64,000 nt of DNA from Clostridium uliginosum (GCF_900112485.1 NZ_FOMG01000002.1:1-64000); one strand, 5' to 3'. Positions 52,334 through 62,534 are shown, counted from the first letter of the stretch. Notes: generated by a model from the sequence alone, not told the origin. Numbers and translations are program-made.

Positions 52334-53701
52334 ATGAAAGTGAAAATCAGTAATTCTATAATTTATCTTTTTGGTGCTTTAGGTGGTCTTTTATTTGGTT
52401 ATGATACTGGAATTATCTCTGGTGCTATTTTATTTATAAAGCAGGACTTAAAATTAAATTCTTTAACAGAAGGCATTGTTGTAAGTTCAATTTTAGTTGG
52501 TGCAATGATTGGTTCTGCTATTAGTGGTGCATTATCAGATAGTTATGGTCGCCGTAAAATAATCATGATATCAGCAATTATATTCTGTATTGGCGCTATT
52601 GGAACAGCTACAGCTTTCAGTATAGGTACACTAATTGTTTTTAGAATTGTTTTAGGAATCGCTGTAGGAGGAGCTTCCACTTTAGTTCCTATGTATCTAT
52701 CTGAAATAGCCCCATCAGAAAGCAGAGGAGCTCTATCAGCACTTAATCAACTAATGATTACTATCGGCATTTTATTGGCATATATTGTGAATTATGCATA
52801 TGCCAATACTGTTGGTGGCTGGCGTTGGATGCTTGGTTTTGCTTTTCTTCCAGCTTTTATTTTATTAATTGGAATGATCTTTTTACCAGAAAGTCCTATA
52901 TGGTTATATAAGAAGGGAAAGGAATCAGAGGCTCGTATTATCCTTAGCCAGCTGCGTAAAAATAAAGATATTGAATGGGAAATAGATGAAATGAAGAAAG
53001 CAAATACTCAAGAACAAGGTACACTAAAAGATTTAGTTTCTACTTGGACAAGACCAGCATTAATAATAGGTATAGGATTAGCTTTCTTACAACAATTTAT
53101 TGGCTGTAACACAGTTTTATATTATGCTCCAACGATAATTTCTGAAGCAGGCTTAGGAAAATCTGCTGCTATTTTAGGAACTATTGGTATTGGTACAGTA
53201 TTTGTATTAGTTACAGTTATTTCTATTTGGTTAATAGATAAGCTTGGTAGAAAAAAATTATTGTTAATTGGTAACGTTGGAATGTCTCTTAGTCTATTAA
53301 TGCTCTGGGCTATGAATAGTTTCTTAAAGAGTAGTTCATCTTATTCTGCTTATGCTACAATCTTATTCTTAGCAAGTTATATACTATTTTTTGGTGCCAC
53401 TTGGGGACCTGTTGTATGGGTAATGTTAGGTGAAATATTCCCATTTAGTGTAAGAGGTATTGGTATTGGTATCAGTGCTGTTATTAACTGGTTATCTAAC
53501 CTATTAGTATCATTAACCTTCCCTATGTTGCTTGAAAAATTCGGTTCTTCCCTATTCCTTTTTTATGCACTAATGGGCGTAATTGCATATATATTTGTCC
53601 ACCAAAAAGTTATAGAAACAAAAGAAAAATCTCTTGAAGAAATAGAATTTGATTTAAGAGAAAGATTTGAAAAATCTATAAAAAGTGTAGAACTAAACTA
53701 A
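52334..53701 (+). CDS. Sugar porter (MFS, XylE/AraE/IolT type)
   Basis: A 455-residue, 12-helix sugar:H+ symporter. Signatures include GGLLFGYDTGIISGAI (helix 1), DSYGRRKIIM (loop 2-3), PMYLSEIAPSESRGAL (helix 4-5 loop), QQFIGCNTVLYYAP (helix 7) and the helix 8-9 DKLGRKKLL. The ATG at 52334 has AAAGGAGA upstream; an ATG 45 bases earlier lacks one. Pentoses, galactose or inositol are possible substrates; galM next door favours an aldose. Confidence 0.9.
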   Translation: MKVKISNSIIYLFGALGGLLFGYDTGIISGAILFIKQDLKLNSLTEGIVVSSILVGAMIGSAISGALSDSYGRRKIIMISAIIFCIGAIGTATAFSIGTLIVFRIVLGIAVGGASTLVPMYLSEIAPSESRGALSALNQLMITIGILLAYIVNYAYANTVGGWRWMLGFAFLPAFILLIGMIFLPESPIWLYKKGKESEARIILSQLRKNKDIEWEIDEMKKANTQEQGTLKDLVSTWTRPALIIGIGLAFLQQFIGCNTVLYYAPTIISEAGLGKSAAILGTIGIGTVFVLVTVISIWLIDKLGRKKLLLIGNVGMSLSLLMLWAMNSFLKSSSSYSAYATILFLASYILFFGATWGPVVWVMLGEIFPFSVRGIGIGISAVINWLSNLLVSLTFPMLLEKFGSSLFLFYALMGVIAYIFVHQKVIETKEKSLEEIEFDLRERFEKSIKSVELN

Positions 53702-53866
53702 TTTTTTCTTATATTAGTTTACCGTAAAAACAAAGACTTTTTTCTAACTTTTTTACTACATTCAGTTTATAACTTCAAATTCTTATATTATGCTTATCAT
53801 TTCATTTACATATAATAGTATTATTTATATAATTTTAATAAATAAATTAAAATATATATTTATTAT

Positions 53867-54085
53867 GCTATGTTTTAAGTGAATGTTGATATTGTCGTAT
53901 AAGGGCGAAATGGCATTGGAATTTGCTTTTTAGAACTCTTAATGAAGATTTGTACAATTAATTGCTTGTCAGCAATCTTTGATTGGGAGCATGCATTACT
54001 AAGCTTTATTTTTAGAGTTCTTAAAGTAAATTCCTCTGTCCATGAGCTTTATACCACAATATCAACACTATTTTAAAACATAGCC
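53867..54085. repeat. Family-2 element, 219-bp copy
   Basis: TGCTATGTTTTAAGTGAATG to CACTATTTTAAAACATAGCC with a perfect 8-bp duplication ATTTATTA (53859-53866, 54086-54093). The interior has a nested inverted pair (AGAACTCTTAA / TTAGAGTTCTTAA) but no gene. Confidence 0.92.
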
Positions 54086-54145
54086 ATTTATTAAAATTAT
54101 AGTGTATAATATTATATTATATTGACTAAGGAGTAATTTGGATTT

Positions 54146-55288
54146 ATGAAACCGATTAATAAATATTTAATTAGAAAAAAAAATGAAAATTCTGTATTAT
54201 CAATGATAATAAAAAAGGGGTTAGTTTCTAGGGCTGATATAGCTAAAGAATTAGATTTAAACAAAGCTACAATATCAGCCATCGTACAAACTTTATTAGA
54301 ACGAAGACTTGTATGTGAGGAGGGTATAGGCGATAGTAATGGTGGTAGAAAACCAATTATGTTAAAATTTTGTGAAACTGCAGGATTTTCTATTGGTATA
54401 GACATAAGAGTAGATTATATTTCATCAGTATTAACTTGCTTAGATGGAACAATAATATCTAAATATAACATAGATGTAGATCATATAACTAAAAAGAATA
54501 TTTTATACTACATAAATAAAACTATTCAATATTTTCATTCTTCTATGCCTACCACTCATTATGGTATTGTAGGTTTAGGCCTAGGAATTCATGGTACTGT
54601 AGAAGATAATAATATTAAATTTACTCCTTATTACGATCTCGAGAAATTTCCATTAGCTAATAAGCTAATAAAAGAAATTAATATACCAGTTTATATTGAA
54701 AATGAGGCTAACCTATCTGCTATTGCTGAAAAAAATGCAGGTATTGATGAAAATAATATTATTTGTATTAATGTTCATTCTGGGGTAGGTGCCGGACTTA
54801 TTTTGAATGATAATTTATTTCATGGTTTCAATGGTTCTAGTGGTGAAATAGGCCATACTATAGTGCTAAATGGCGGAAAACCTTGCCCTTGTGGTAACCA
54901 AGGCTGCTTAGAACAATATGTTTCTGAATTAGCCATTTTAAACTTATATAAACAAAAAAAAGATCTTCAAAATTTGGATTTTAATCAATTTAAAAATGAT
55001 ATTTTAATCGGAGAAAAAGTTGCTATAGAAATACTTGATGAGTTTATCATTTATATTTCTATAGCAATAAATAATTTAAATAATACATTCAATCCAGAAA
55101 AAATTATTATTAACAGCAGATTTACTAATGAGATAGATGGCACTATAGAAAAAATAAAAAATCATCTTCATTCTACAATAAATAATAAGGTTATAATTAC
55201 AAGTTCTAATTTAAAAGGTAATTCTACCGCAATTGGTGCAAGCTTATTATCAAGCGAGCAATTTTTATTTAATGGCTTAATCTCATAA
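54146..55288 (+). CDS. ROK-family transcriptional repressor (XylR/NagC-like)
   Basis: 380 residues: N-terminal MarR-like winged helix (about 20-60, SRADIAKELDLNKATISAIV), then a ROK ATPase-type fold with the GEIGHT motif and zinc site CPCGNQGCLEQY (about 249-260). Such proteins repress sugar genes until a sugar binds. AAGGAG 12 bases before the ATG. Follows the sugar porter by 440 bp with a family-2 repeat between; likely regulates porter/galM. Confidence 0.88.
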   Translation: MKPINKYLIRKKNENSVLSMIIKKGLVSRADIAKELDLNKATISAIVQTLLERRLVCEEGIGDSNGGRKPIMLKFCETAGFSIGIDIRVDYISSVLTCLDGTIISKYNIDVDHITKKNILYYINKTIQYFHSSMPTTHYGIVGLGLGIHGTVEDNNIKFTPYYDLEKFPLANKLIKEINIPVYIENEANLSAIAEKNAGIDENNIICINVHSGVGAGLILNDNLFHGFNGSSGEIGHTIVLNGGKPCPCGNQGCLEQYVSELAILNLYKQKKDLQNLDFNQFKNDILIGEKVAIEILDEFIIYISIAINNLNNTFNPEKIIINSRFTNEIDGTIEKIKNHLHSTINNKVIITSSNLKGNSTAIGASLLSSEQFLFNGLIS

Positions 55289-55446
55289 ATCGAACACTCA
55301 TCTCTTTAATAATATATAAATGTGGATAATGTACGGAAATAAGAAAATCAAAAAAAGAAATTATGCTGAAATTTATGAACAGGAACGTTTTAGCAGAAAT
55401 AATAAAACCGTTTTTATCCAATGGATTTAAGTAATAAAAATAAATA

Positions 55447-55489
55447 AGGTTTCTTAAATACCCTAAAACTAGACGCATTTAAGAAACCA
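55447..55489 (-). terminator. Hairpin terminator
   Basis: GGTTTCTTAAAT / ATTTAAGAAACC arms with a T-rich tail on the minus strand, just after the frame at 55496. Confidence 0.7.
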
Positions 55490-55495
55490 CCAAAT

Positions 55496-55765
55496 TCAAA
55501 AAAATACAATATAATCTTTTATATCTTCAGTACCTATTTCTTTATTTTTATTCATACAATATTTTAAAAATACAGCATACCTTACTAATAAATCCTCTTC
55601 TCCATGACTTTTTAATATCTGACATAATCCTTGCTTATCCAAGAACAGACATGTTTCACGAGTTTCCTTATTTATAAAATACTCTGTTTTATTTCCGCAT
55701 TTTTTTATTTTTATATTATTTACAATATGATCAAACTTATCATTTTCTTTTTTCAGTTGATACAT
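55496..55765 (-). pseudogene. Fragment resembling FliB-type Cys protein
   Basis: 89 codons with no ribosome-binding site before the ATG and a stop seven codons upstream in frame. The block ETCLFLDKQGLCQILKSHGE resembles the Cys motif of flagellin lysine-N-methylase-like (FliB) proteins, which are about 380 residues. Could be a truncated remnant or a short relative. Confidence 0.4.
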
Positions 55766-55837
55766 ATTCTTGGATTGATCTTAAGTTTTCACTTAAAGAA
55801 TACATTCCTTTTCTTGATATTAAAATATATTGATACG

Positions 55838-56986
55838 TTAGTTGCCGGTATTTCCAGTTGTTCCAGCTGTTGATGGTTTTGAAGGTACATTTTTAGTTGC
55901 TTCATCTGTTGATGGCTTTGCATCTGCATTTTTAGCTGTTCCATTTGACGATTTTATATCTGTACTTTCATTTGTTTTATTTGTTGATGATTTTTCAGCC
56001 GGTTTATCTGCTGCTGGCTTTGTATTTGCATTTTCAGTTTCTTTATCTGTTTGTGTTTTTTCATCTAAGTTTTGGTTTGTCCCATCTGTTGATTGGTTTG
56101 AAGGTACATTTTTAGTTGCTTCATCTGTTGATTGGTTTGAAGTTGAATTTTTAGTTTTCCCATATGTTGGTGCTTTTTTATCCTTATTTTTATCTTGTGC
56201 CCCTGCTGATTTTGTCACATCACTAGACTGATCTTGAACATCAGTCTTTGTATCAGAAGTTGGGGTATGAGCAGATACTTTTTGAAAATAAAATCTTCCT
56301 AAAATTCCACTGCTTATAATTAAAGCAATAGCTATAGCTCCTATCGCTAACTTTTTATTCTTATTTCTATTAAACATTTTTCTATCAGATTTATTTATCA
56401 TTTTTGTATCATCTGATGAAGTATTAATAATAGTTGTGAGATCTTCTTTTCTATTAGCTCTTATTTTTTTATTATCTTTCATATCCTTTGAAAATAACTT
56501 AGTTATATTTTTAGGCACATTAAATACTGAAGCTAGAACTCCTGTTGCTTGTTCAGAGTCTACCTCTTTAAAATTTTCAGGTGATCTAATTGTAACAATA
56601 GGTTTATTATACTCTCCATCTTCATAGTCTATATATAATGTAACTTTAAATTCATCATCCTTACTTAAAAAAGGTATGTAAACATCTAAAATATTATCTT
56701 TAATAGAAGAATCAAATTTTAAACCTTTTGTTATTTCAGCATCTCCAAAATTTAAATTCTTTTTATAATCTTGTATATTTAGTGTTATATCATGGATTGT
56801 TTTATTAGACAGGTTTCTAACAGTAAGAATATATGCATAAACATTTCTATTCTTTATTACTAGAGATATGCTATCTCCTATATTACACAATATCTTAGTT
56901 GCTAAATTTTTATAATGTTCTAACAATAACCCAGATATAAATGATATTATTATAGTTATAATTGCAGTTTTAATAATACTTATCAT
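55838..56986 (-). CDS. Membrane-anchored protein with Ser/Thr/Lys-rich repeat tail
   Basis: 382 residues, family not recognised. An N-terminal membrane helix (about 3-23), a beta-rich soluble domain (about 40-140), a basic linker, a second membrane helix (about 213-231), then a low-complexity tail with repeated STDEATKNVPS (three copies or variants) rich in Thr, Asn and Lys. The repeat at DNA level (GAAGGTACATTTTTAGTTGC recurs) may vary in number. No LPXTG or Cys anchor. The tail probably lies outside the cell. Confidence 0.65.
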   Translation of the reverse strand: MISIIKTAIITIIISFISGLLLEHYKNLATKILCNIGDSISLVIKNRNVYAYILTVRNLSNKTIHDITLNIQDYKKNLNFGDAEITKGLKFDSSIKDNILDVYIPFLSKDDEFKVTLYIDYEDGEYNKPIVTIRSPENFKEVDSEQATGVLASVFNVPKNITKLFSKDMKDNKKIRANRKEDLTTIINTSSDDTKMINKSDRKMFNRNKNKKLAIGAIAIALIISSGILGRFYFQKVSAHTPTSDTKTDVQDQSSDVTKSAGAQDKNKDKKAPTYGKTKNSTSNQSTDEATKNVPSNQSTDGTNQNLDEKTQTDKETENANTKPAADKPAEKSSTNKTNESTDIKSSNGTAKNADAKPSTDEATKNVPSKPSTAGTTGNTGN

Positions 56987-57138
56987 GTCAATTTTCGCTT
57001 CCTTGTTTTTTCAATTATGTAATTAAATTATAAGGTAGATAAATATTTGTGTCAATCTTATATAATTTTCAAAGGGAGAGAAATTCTATAAATAATCAAG
57101 CTATTTTTTCATATCAGCTCAACAGATTCTAAAATATA

Positions 57139-57183
57139 AAAAGGAATACTCAAAGCTTCATATTGCTTTAAGTATTCCTTTCA
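57139..57183 (-). terminator. Terminator of the sugar isomerase operon
   Basis: AAAGGAATACT / AGTATTCCTTT arms with A/T runs on both sides. Confidence 0.85.
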
Positions 57184-57219
57184 TTTATTAACTTTGCACT
57201 TAATAACTACTTTTATTTG

Positions 57220-58701
57220 CTATTCAAAAGGATTTTCTGTTTTATAAAGTATTCCCTTTGGTTGATTAAATCCTAATTCTTTAACGCCTAAATATCTAAA
57301 TAAGTTGTAAATTGCTTTTCCATAATGTCCAAATGCAACTGCTCCATGGTGAGGATATCTCTTTTCTATTAATACATGACGATAAAATCTTCCCATTTCA
57401 GGTATTGCAAATACTCCAATAGCTCCAAATGAACGAGTAGCAACAGGTAATACTTCCCCTTCTGCCACATATGCTGTTAATTCTGCATCTGCATTGCTTT
57501 GTAATCTAAAGAATGTAATATCTCCTGGAACAATATCTCCTTCAAGAGTACCTCTAGTAATGTTTGGTTCTTGATTTGGTTCTAATGCTCTTGCCATAAT
57601 CATTTGATTTTTCATAGTACAAGATGATAATTTACAAGCTGCTGTATTACCACAATGGAATCCCATAAATGTATCTTTTAATGTATAATCAAATTTTCCT
57701 TTTATTTCTGATTCATACATATCAGCTGGTACTGAATTATTAATATCAAGTAAAGTAACAACATCTTTGCTGATGCAAGTTCCAATATACTCACTTAATG
57801 CACCATAAATATCAACTTCACATGATACTGGAATTCCCATTGCTGTTAGACGACTATTTACATAACAAGGTACAAATCCAAATTGTGTTTGGAATGATGG
57901 CCAACATTTATTTGCAAATACAACATATTCTCTTGAACCCTTATGTTCTTCCATCCAATCTAATAATGTAATTTCGTATTGTGCAAGTTTTGGTAAAATA
58001 CCAGGCATTTTATTTCCTTCTCCTAATTCTTTTTCCATGCTAGCTATTACGTTTGGAATTCTTGAGTCATTTTTATGAGCATTGAATGCAGCATATAAAT
58101 CAAGTTCTGAGTTTTCTTCTATTTCAACACCTAAGTTATATAATTGTTTAATAGGTGCATTGCAAGCTAAGAAGTCTTGTGGACGAGGTCCAAATGAGAT
58201 AATTTTTAAGTTCTTTAATCCAAGCAATGCAGTAGCAACTGGTACAAATTCAGAAATCATATCTGCAACTTCTGTTGCTGTTCCAACGGGATATTCAGGG
58301 ATATATGCTTTTATATTACGAAGTGCTAAATTATAGCTTGCATTAAGCATTCCACAATATGCATCTCCACGACCATTAATTAAATTATCTCCAGTTTCTT
58401 CAGCAGCTGCAACAAACATTACAGGACCATCAAACTTTTTAGCAAGTAAAGTTTCAGCAGTTTCAGGTCCAAAATTCCCAAGGTATACTACTAATGCATT
58501 TACACCAGCTTCTTTAACTTCTGCTAATGCTTTTTCTATATGTTTTTCATTTTCAACAGCTGTTTGACATTCATAAATGTCTCCATTAGATTTTTTGTAA
58601 GCTTCTACTACAGACTTTCTACGATTAACTGATAACTCCATTGGGAAGCAATCTCTACTTACTGCAACAATTCCTAATTTTATTTCTGGTATATTATTCA
58701 T
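57220..58701 (-). CDS. L-fucose/L-arabinose isomerase family protein
   Basis: A 493-residue aldose-ketose isomerase of the FucI/AraA clan. Features include the N-terminal Rossmann-like part (LGIVAVSRDCFP), FGPRPQDF, and the metal/substrate region near WPSFQTQFGFVPCYVNSR, LLDINNS and MGFHCGNTAACKL. GGAGG lies 8 bases before the ATG at 58701. Encoded downstream of DUF4867, in a locus with xylulokinase, so the product is probably a ketopentose such as xylulose; the natural substrate is not known. Confidence 0.85.
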   Translation of the reverse strand: MNNIPEIKLGIVAVSRDCFPMELSVNRRKSVVEAYKKSNGDIYECQTAVENEKHIEKALAEVKEAGVNALVVYLGNFGPETAETLLAKKFDGPVMFVAAAEETGDNLINGRGDAYCGMLNASYNLALRNIKAYIPEYPVGTATEVADMISEFVPVATALLGLKNLKIISFGPRPQDFLACNAPIKQLYNLGVEIEENSELDLYAAFNAHKNDSRIPNVIASMEKELGEGNKMPGILPKLAQYEITLLDWMEEHKGSREYVVFANKCWPSFQTQFGFVPCYVNSRLTAMGIPVSCEVDIYGALSEYIGTCISKDVVTLLDINNSVPADMYESEIKGKFDYTLKDTFMGFHCGNTAACKLSSCTMKNQMIMARALEPNQEPNITRGTLEGDIVPGDITFFRLQSNADAELTAYVAEGEVLPVATRSFGAIGVFAIPEMGRFYRHVLIEKRYPHHGAVAFGHYGKAIYNLFRYLGVKELGFNQPKGILYKTENPFE

Positions 58702-58773
58702 TGCTAATTCCTCCATTTATTATAATATTTTTTACATACTTTTTATTAATTTATATATTTTTATAAATAACTT

Positions 58774-59397
58774 TTATTTTATTGATATATTTTCTCCAAT
58801 TAATCCTATAAATGATCCTTGTTCAGCCAAATCAGTATCTTTATGTCCAATTAACCATTTATTTTTAGCAAATAGTAATGCATCTTCACCCACTTTTTCA
58901 ATGTTATTTTCTAAAGGTAAATTAGTATCTCTTGGCAATACAACAACACACTTAAATCCATCTTCATTTGCATTGCAAGGTGCATAGTGTAGCGTAGTTG
59001 CATATACTTCTATTGTGCTACCAGCTGGAACCATAAAGGCTTCTATTTTTGAAGTATCATATGAGTAATCGTCTTCAATATCTTGCTGACAACCTATAAG
59101 TAAAATAAGATCTGTTACAGCTATATTTATTTCAGATGAACGGTGATATTCAACTGCATTTAACAAATAATTATTACCATTGCAATATCCTATTTGAATT
59201 GGTAATTCACCAAATTCTCTTTTTCTTAAATCTTCAGCAATTTTTAAATCTTCAAGTTCTTTTATAGATGGTTCATATATTACATCACTTGGTAATGGTG
59301 TGCTTTCCATCTTTTTAATTATCTCAGAGCAATCATAATTTTTTAATACTTGTCCATATTTTTTAAACTCTCTATCAGTAACATTTTTAATAAACAT
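58774..59397 (-). CDS. DUF4867 family protein (cupin-like)
   Basis: 207 residues. GYCNGNNYLLNAVEYHRSSE and MVPAGSTIEVYATTLHYAPC fit DUF4867, a cupin-like family commonly found beside sugar isomerases. His/Glu positions in HRSSE and LHYAP could bind metal. The ATG at 59397 has AAAGGA 8 bases upstream. It is 72 bp from the isomerase gene, so the two are probably co-transcribed. Role unknown; sugar epimerase or isomerase accessory is plausible. Confidence 0.8.
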   Translation of the reverse strand: MFIKNVTDREFKKYGQVLKNYDCSEIIKKMESTPLPSDVIYEPSIKELEDLKIAEDLRKREFGELPIQIGYCNGNNYLLNAVEYHRSSEINIAVTDLILLIGCQQDIEDDYSYDTSKIEAFMVPAGSTIEVYATTLHYAPCNANEDGFKCVVVLPRDTNLPLENNIEKVGEDALLFAKNKWLIGHKDTDLAEQGSFIGLIGENISIK

Positions 59398-59548
59398 ATT
59401 AATCATCCTTTCTAAATCAACACCTACATACTTATAACTCTTACATCTATTCCTTTAGCTGCTAATTTATCAGCAGATTTGTATTTTAATCATCAAAAAC
59501 TTAAATAATATATTTTTAAAATTCATTTAATAAGTTTTTAAATAAATG

Positions 59549-59570
59549 GAGTAGTAAAATTTACTACTCT
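59549..59570 (-). terminator. Small terminator after the ROK gene
   Basis: GAGTAGTAAA / TTTACTACTC stem with a T-rich tail on the minus strand, between the ROK and DUF4867 genes. Confidence 0.6.
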
Positions 59571-59571
59571 A

Positions 59572-60720
59572 TTATTTAATTTCTAAAAATTCTTCTATCG
59601 GCATCATAGCTGCACCTAACAAATAAGATTCTTTAAAACTTGCAATACTAATATTACAGCTATTCTCATCTGTAAATAAATTATCCTTATAAATATTCTT
59701 TTTCAAAATATCTATCTTATCATTTAACAGATTATTTATGTCTCCACCTATGACTATGCTATTAGGATCTAGTATCATAATTAAATTTGATATTCCTAAG
59801 GATAATACCTTTAAATACTCATTCAATATCTTTTGAGCTACTTTATCATTTTGATTATATTTTTCTTCAAATTCACCTATATCTGTGATATTTGAATTAG
59901 TATCCTCATTATAACTATCAATTAAAGAATTCATAGAAGTATATGCTTCTAAGCATCCTTTAGCTCCACACTTACACTGTTTTCCATCCATCGCTATTTT
60001 AATATGGCCTAATTCACCTGATGAATTATTGTCACCTCTATATATTCTACCATTTATTATTATTCCTAGGCCTAACCCATCTGTTATTGAAACATATAAT
60101 AAATTTTCTAATTTATCTTTTCTATTTAAAAATTCATAATAAGCTGATAAATTAGCTTCATTATCTACATATATTGGTATATTTAAATATTCAAACTTTT
60201 CTTTTAAATTAAACTCTTTAACTCCAAGAAAATATGAATATTTTATTATACCTTCTTTAAAATCTACAGTTCCAGGCAATGAAATCCCAATCCCTAATAA
60301 TTTTTCAGAACTTATATTATATTTTTGCATAAGTATATCTATATTTTTAATGAGAAGACCTATTATATTTTCTATCCCATCCTTTTTATGTCTAATCCTT
60401 ATATTTTCAATAATATTTTTCTTTAAATTAACTAGTGATATTTTTAAGTGATTTGATGTTAATGCTACTCCAATTGAATATTTACAGCTTTCATTTAGTT
60501 TAATTGCAATTGCTTTTCTTCCACCAGTAGATTCTAAAGATCTTACATCTTCTACAATACCTTCATTTTTTAGTTCAGTAATATTCGTAGAAACTGTTGT
60601 TATACTTATATCTAATTTTCTAGAAATATCTAATTTGGTAATTTCACTTTTTTCCAGTAATAATGCTATTATTTTTTTTCTATTAGTTTCTTTTATTTTA
60701 CTATGGTTTATCTCTATCAA
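59572..60720 (-). CDS. ROK-family repressor (XylR-like)
   Basis: 382 residues: winged helix (about 25-62, TKLDISRKLDISITTVSTNI), then ROK domain with SGELGHIKIAMDGKQCKCGA and CLEAY (zinc site about 232-255) and the DNEANLSAY motif. Lies between xylulokinase and DUF4867-isomerase on the same strand, the common place for a pentose repressor. An AATAATAG / CTATTAT dyad just upstream (about 60745-60790) may be its operator. Confidence 0.88.
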   Translation of the reverse strand: MIEINHSKIKETNRKKIIALLLEKSEITKLDISRKLDISITTVSTNITELKNEGIVEDVRSLESTGGRKAIAIKLNESCKYSIGVALTSNHLKISLVNLKKNIIENIRIRHKKDGIENIIGLLIKNIDILMQKYNISSEKLLGIGISLPGTVDFKEGIIKYSYFLGVKEFNLKEKFEYLNIPIYVDNEANLSAYYEFLNRKDKLENLLYVSITDGLGLGIIINGRIYRGDNNSSGELGHIKIAMDGKQCKCGAKGCLEAYTSMNSLIDSYNEDTNSNITDIGEFEEKYNQNDKVAQKILNEYLKVLSLGISNLIMILDPNSIVIGGDINNLLNDKIDILKKNIYKDNLFTDENSCNISIASFKESYLLGAAMMPIEEFLEIK

Positions 60721-60869
60721 ATTTAAAAATACCCCTCTCGCCTGCTATTATAGACAATAATAGTTTTTCTTAAATAATATCACTATTATAAGTTTTGTTA
60801 AAGTCTACCTAAATTCAACTAATTAGAAATACAAACAATTAAGTATGATTAGCATTTATTTTTATTTAC

Positions 60870-62372
60870 CTAAATATTTTTTATTTTAGGATAAGCTGAG
60901 TTATATACATTATATACTTTTGAATATACTTCTTTTAAATCAGCGTTTGGATATAACATTGAATTTCCTTTTATGATTTTACTACAAGCATCCTCTACTG
61001 AATCATATATTCCTGCTCCAACGCCTGCAAGTATCGCTACACCAAGTGCTGGTCCTTCTGATGCTTTAACAGTAGTTAATGCATATTGGAAAACATCAGC
61101 TAATATTTGTCTCCAAACACTACTTTCTGCACCACCCCCACTTACTCTTATTTCACCAATACTTACATTCATATCTTCAATAATATCAAGACAGTTCTTT
61201 AAGCTAAAGCTAACTCCTTCTAATATACTACGTACAAAATCATCATGATTATTTATAAGTGATACTCCTAAGAATGCACCCTTTACATTTGGATCTATAT
61301 GTGGAGTTCTTTCTCCCATAAGATATGGCAAATAAACTATTCCATTAGAACCTGGTCTTGATTTTGCTGCTTTTTTTGTTAGTAAATCGTATACATCAAC
61401 TCCCAACTTTTCACTGTTTTCAACATCTTTAGCACAGAATGTTCTTTTAAACCAATTCAATGATAAACCTGCCCCTTGTGTAACACCCATTATATGCCAC
61501 TTATTAGGTACTGCATGACATAAGGTATGAACTCTTCCCTCTTTATCAAATCTTGGTGTATCTGTTGCTGCAAATACTACTCCTGATGATCCTATTACAG
61601 TTGATATTATTCCTTCACTTACTATTCCATTTCCTATAGCTCCAGCTGCTTGATCTCCTGCGCCTCCAACTACTGGTGTATTTACTTCTAGCTTTGTAAG
61701 CTTAGCAGCTTCTTCTGTAACATGTCCACTAACAACAACTGATTCATAAACATCTGATAATATGTTCTTATCTATATTTAAATCCTTAAGTAATTCTTCA
61801 CTCCAATTTCTAGTATTTATATCTAGCATTTGCATTCCGCTAGCATCTGAAACTTCTGTTGCAAATATATTAGTTAGTTTAAATCTTATATAATCTTTTG
61901 GAAGAAGTACTTTATATATCTTTTTATAATTATCAGGTTCATTATTTCTAACCCATAATAACTTTGAAAGTGTAAATCCAGTTAATGCAGGATTTCCTGT
62001 TATTTTTATTAATCTTTCTTTTCCTATAACTTTTGTCATGTAATCACATTCTTTTTCTGTTCTTTGATCACACCAAATTATAGAATTTCTAATCACTTTG
62101 CATTCTTTATCTAATAAAACAAGTCCATGCATTTGACCACTTAATCCAATACCTTTAATATCTGAAGCTTGTACATTGCTTTTTTCTATAACATCTTTTA
62201 TCCCGTTAACACATGCTTGCCACCAGTCCTCTGGATTTTGTTCTGCCCATCCTACTTGTGGTTGAAATAAATCATATGCATATGTTGCAGTTTTTATTGT
62301 GTTTCCTTCTTCATCAAATAATGCTGTTTTAGTTCCTGATGTTCCAATATCCAAACCTAATAAATATCTCAT
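60870..62372 (-). CDS. xylB: Xylulokinase
   Basis: A 500-residue FGGY kinase. LGLDIGTSGTKT (phosphate loop), SGQMHGLVLLD (xylulose site), VIGSSGVVFAAT and GGGAESSVWRQILADVF (C-terminal ATPase) are typical of XylB. It phosphorylates D-xylulose for the pentose phosphate pathway. The ATG at 62372 has GGGAGG 6 bases upstream; an ATG 27 bases earlier lacks one. No xylA is present; the FucI/AraA-like isomerase takes its place in the locus. Confidence 0.93.
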   Translation of the reverse strand: MRYLLGLDIGTSGTKTALFDEEGNTIKTATYAYDLFQPQVGWAEQNPEDWWQACVNGIKDVIEKSNVQASDIKGIGLSGQMHGLVLLDKECKVIRNSIIWCDQRTEKECDYMTKVIGKERLIKITGNPALTGFTLSKLLWVRNNEPDNYKKIYKVLLPKDYIRFKLTNIFATEVSDASGMQMLDINTRNWSEELLKDLNIDKNILSDVYESVVVSGHVTEEAAKLTKLEVNTPVVGGAGDQAAGAIGNGIVSEGIISTVIGSSGVVFAATDTPRFDKEGRVHTLCHAVPNKWHIMGVTQGAGLSLNWFKRTFCAKDVENSEKLGVDVYDLLTKKAAKSRPGSNGIVYLPYLMGERTPHIDPNVKGAFLGVSLINNHDDFVRSILEGVSFSLKNCLDIIEDMNVSIGEIRVSGGGAESSVWRQILADVFQYALTTVKASEGPALGVAILAGVGAGIYDSVEDACSKIIKGNSMLYPNADLKEVYSKVYNVYNSAYPKIKNI

Positions 62373-62534
62373 AATTAAACCTCCCATTTTTATATACATA
62401 TTTTTATTTATACTTAAATCATAACTTTTTGATTTTTATTTAAAATAACTTTTTAAATGTATTTTAATAAGTTTATTATACTTACTATTTTACTCTTAGT
62501 CAATATTTTTCAGTAAACTTTTACACAATTATTT

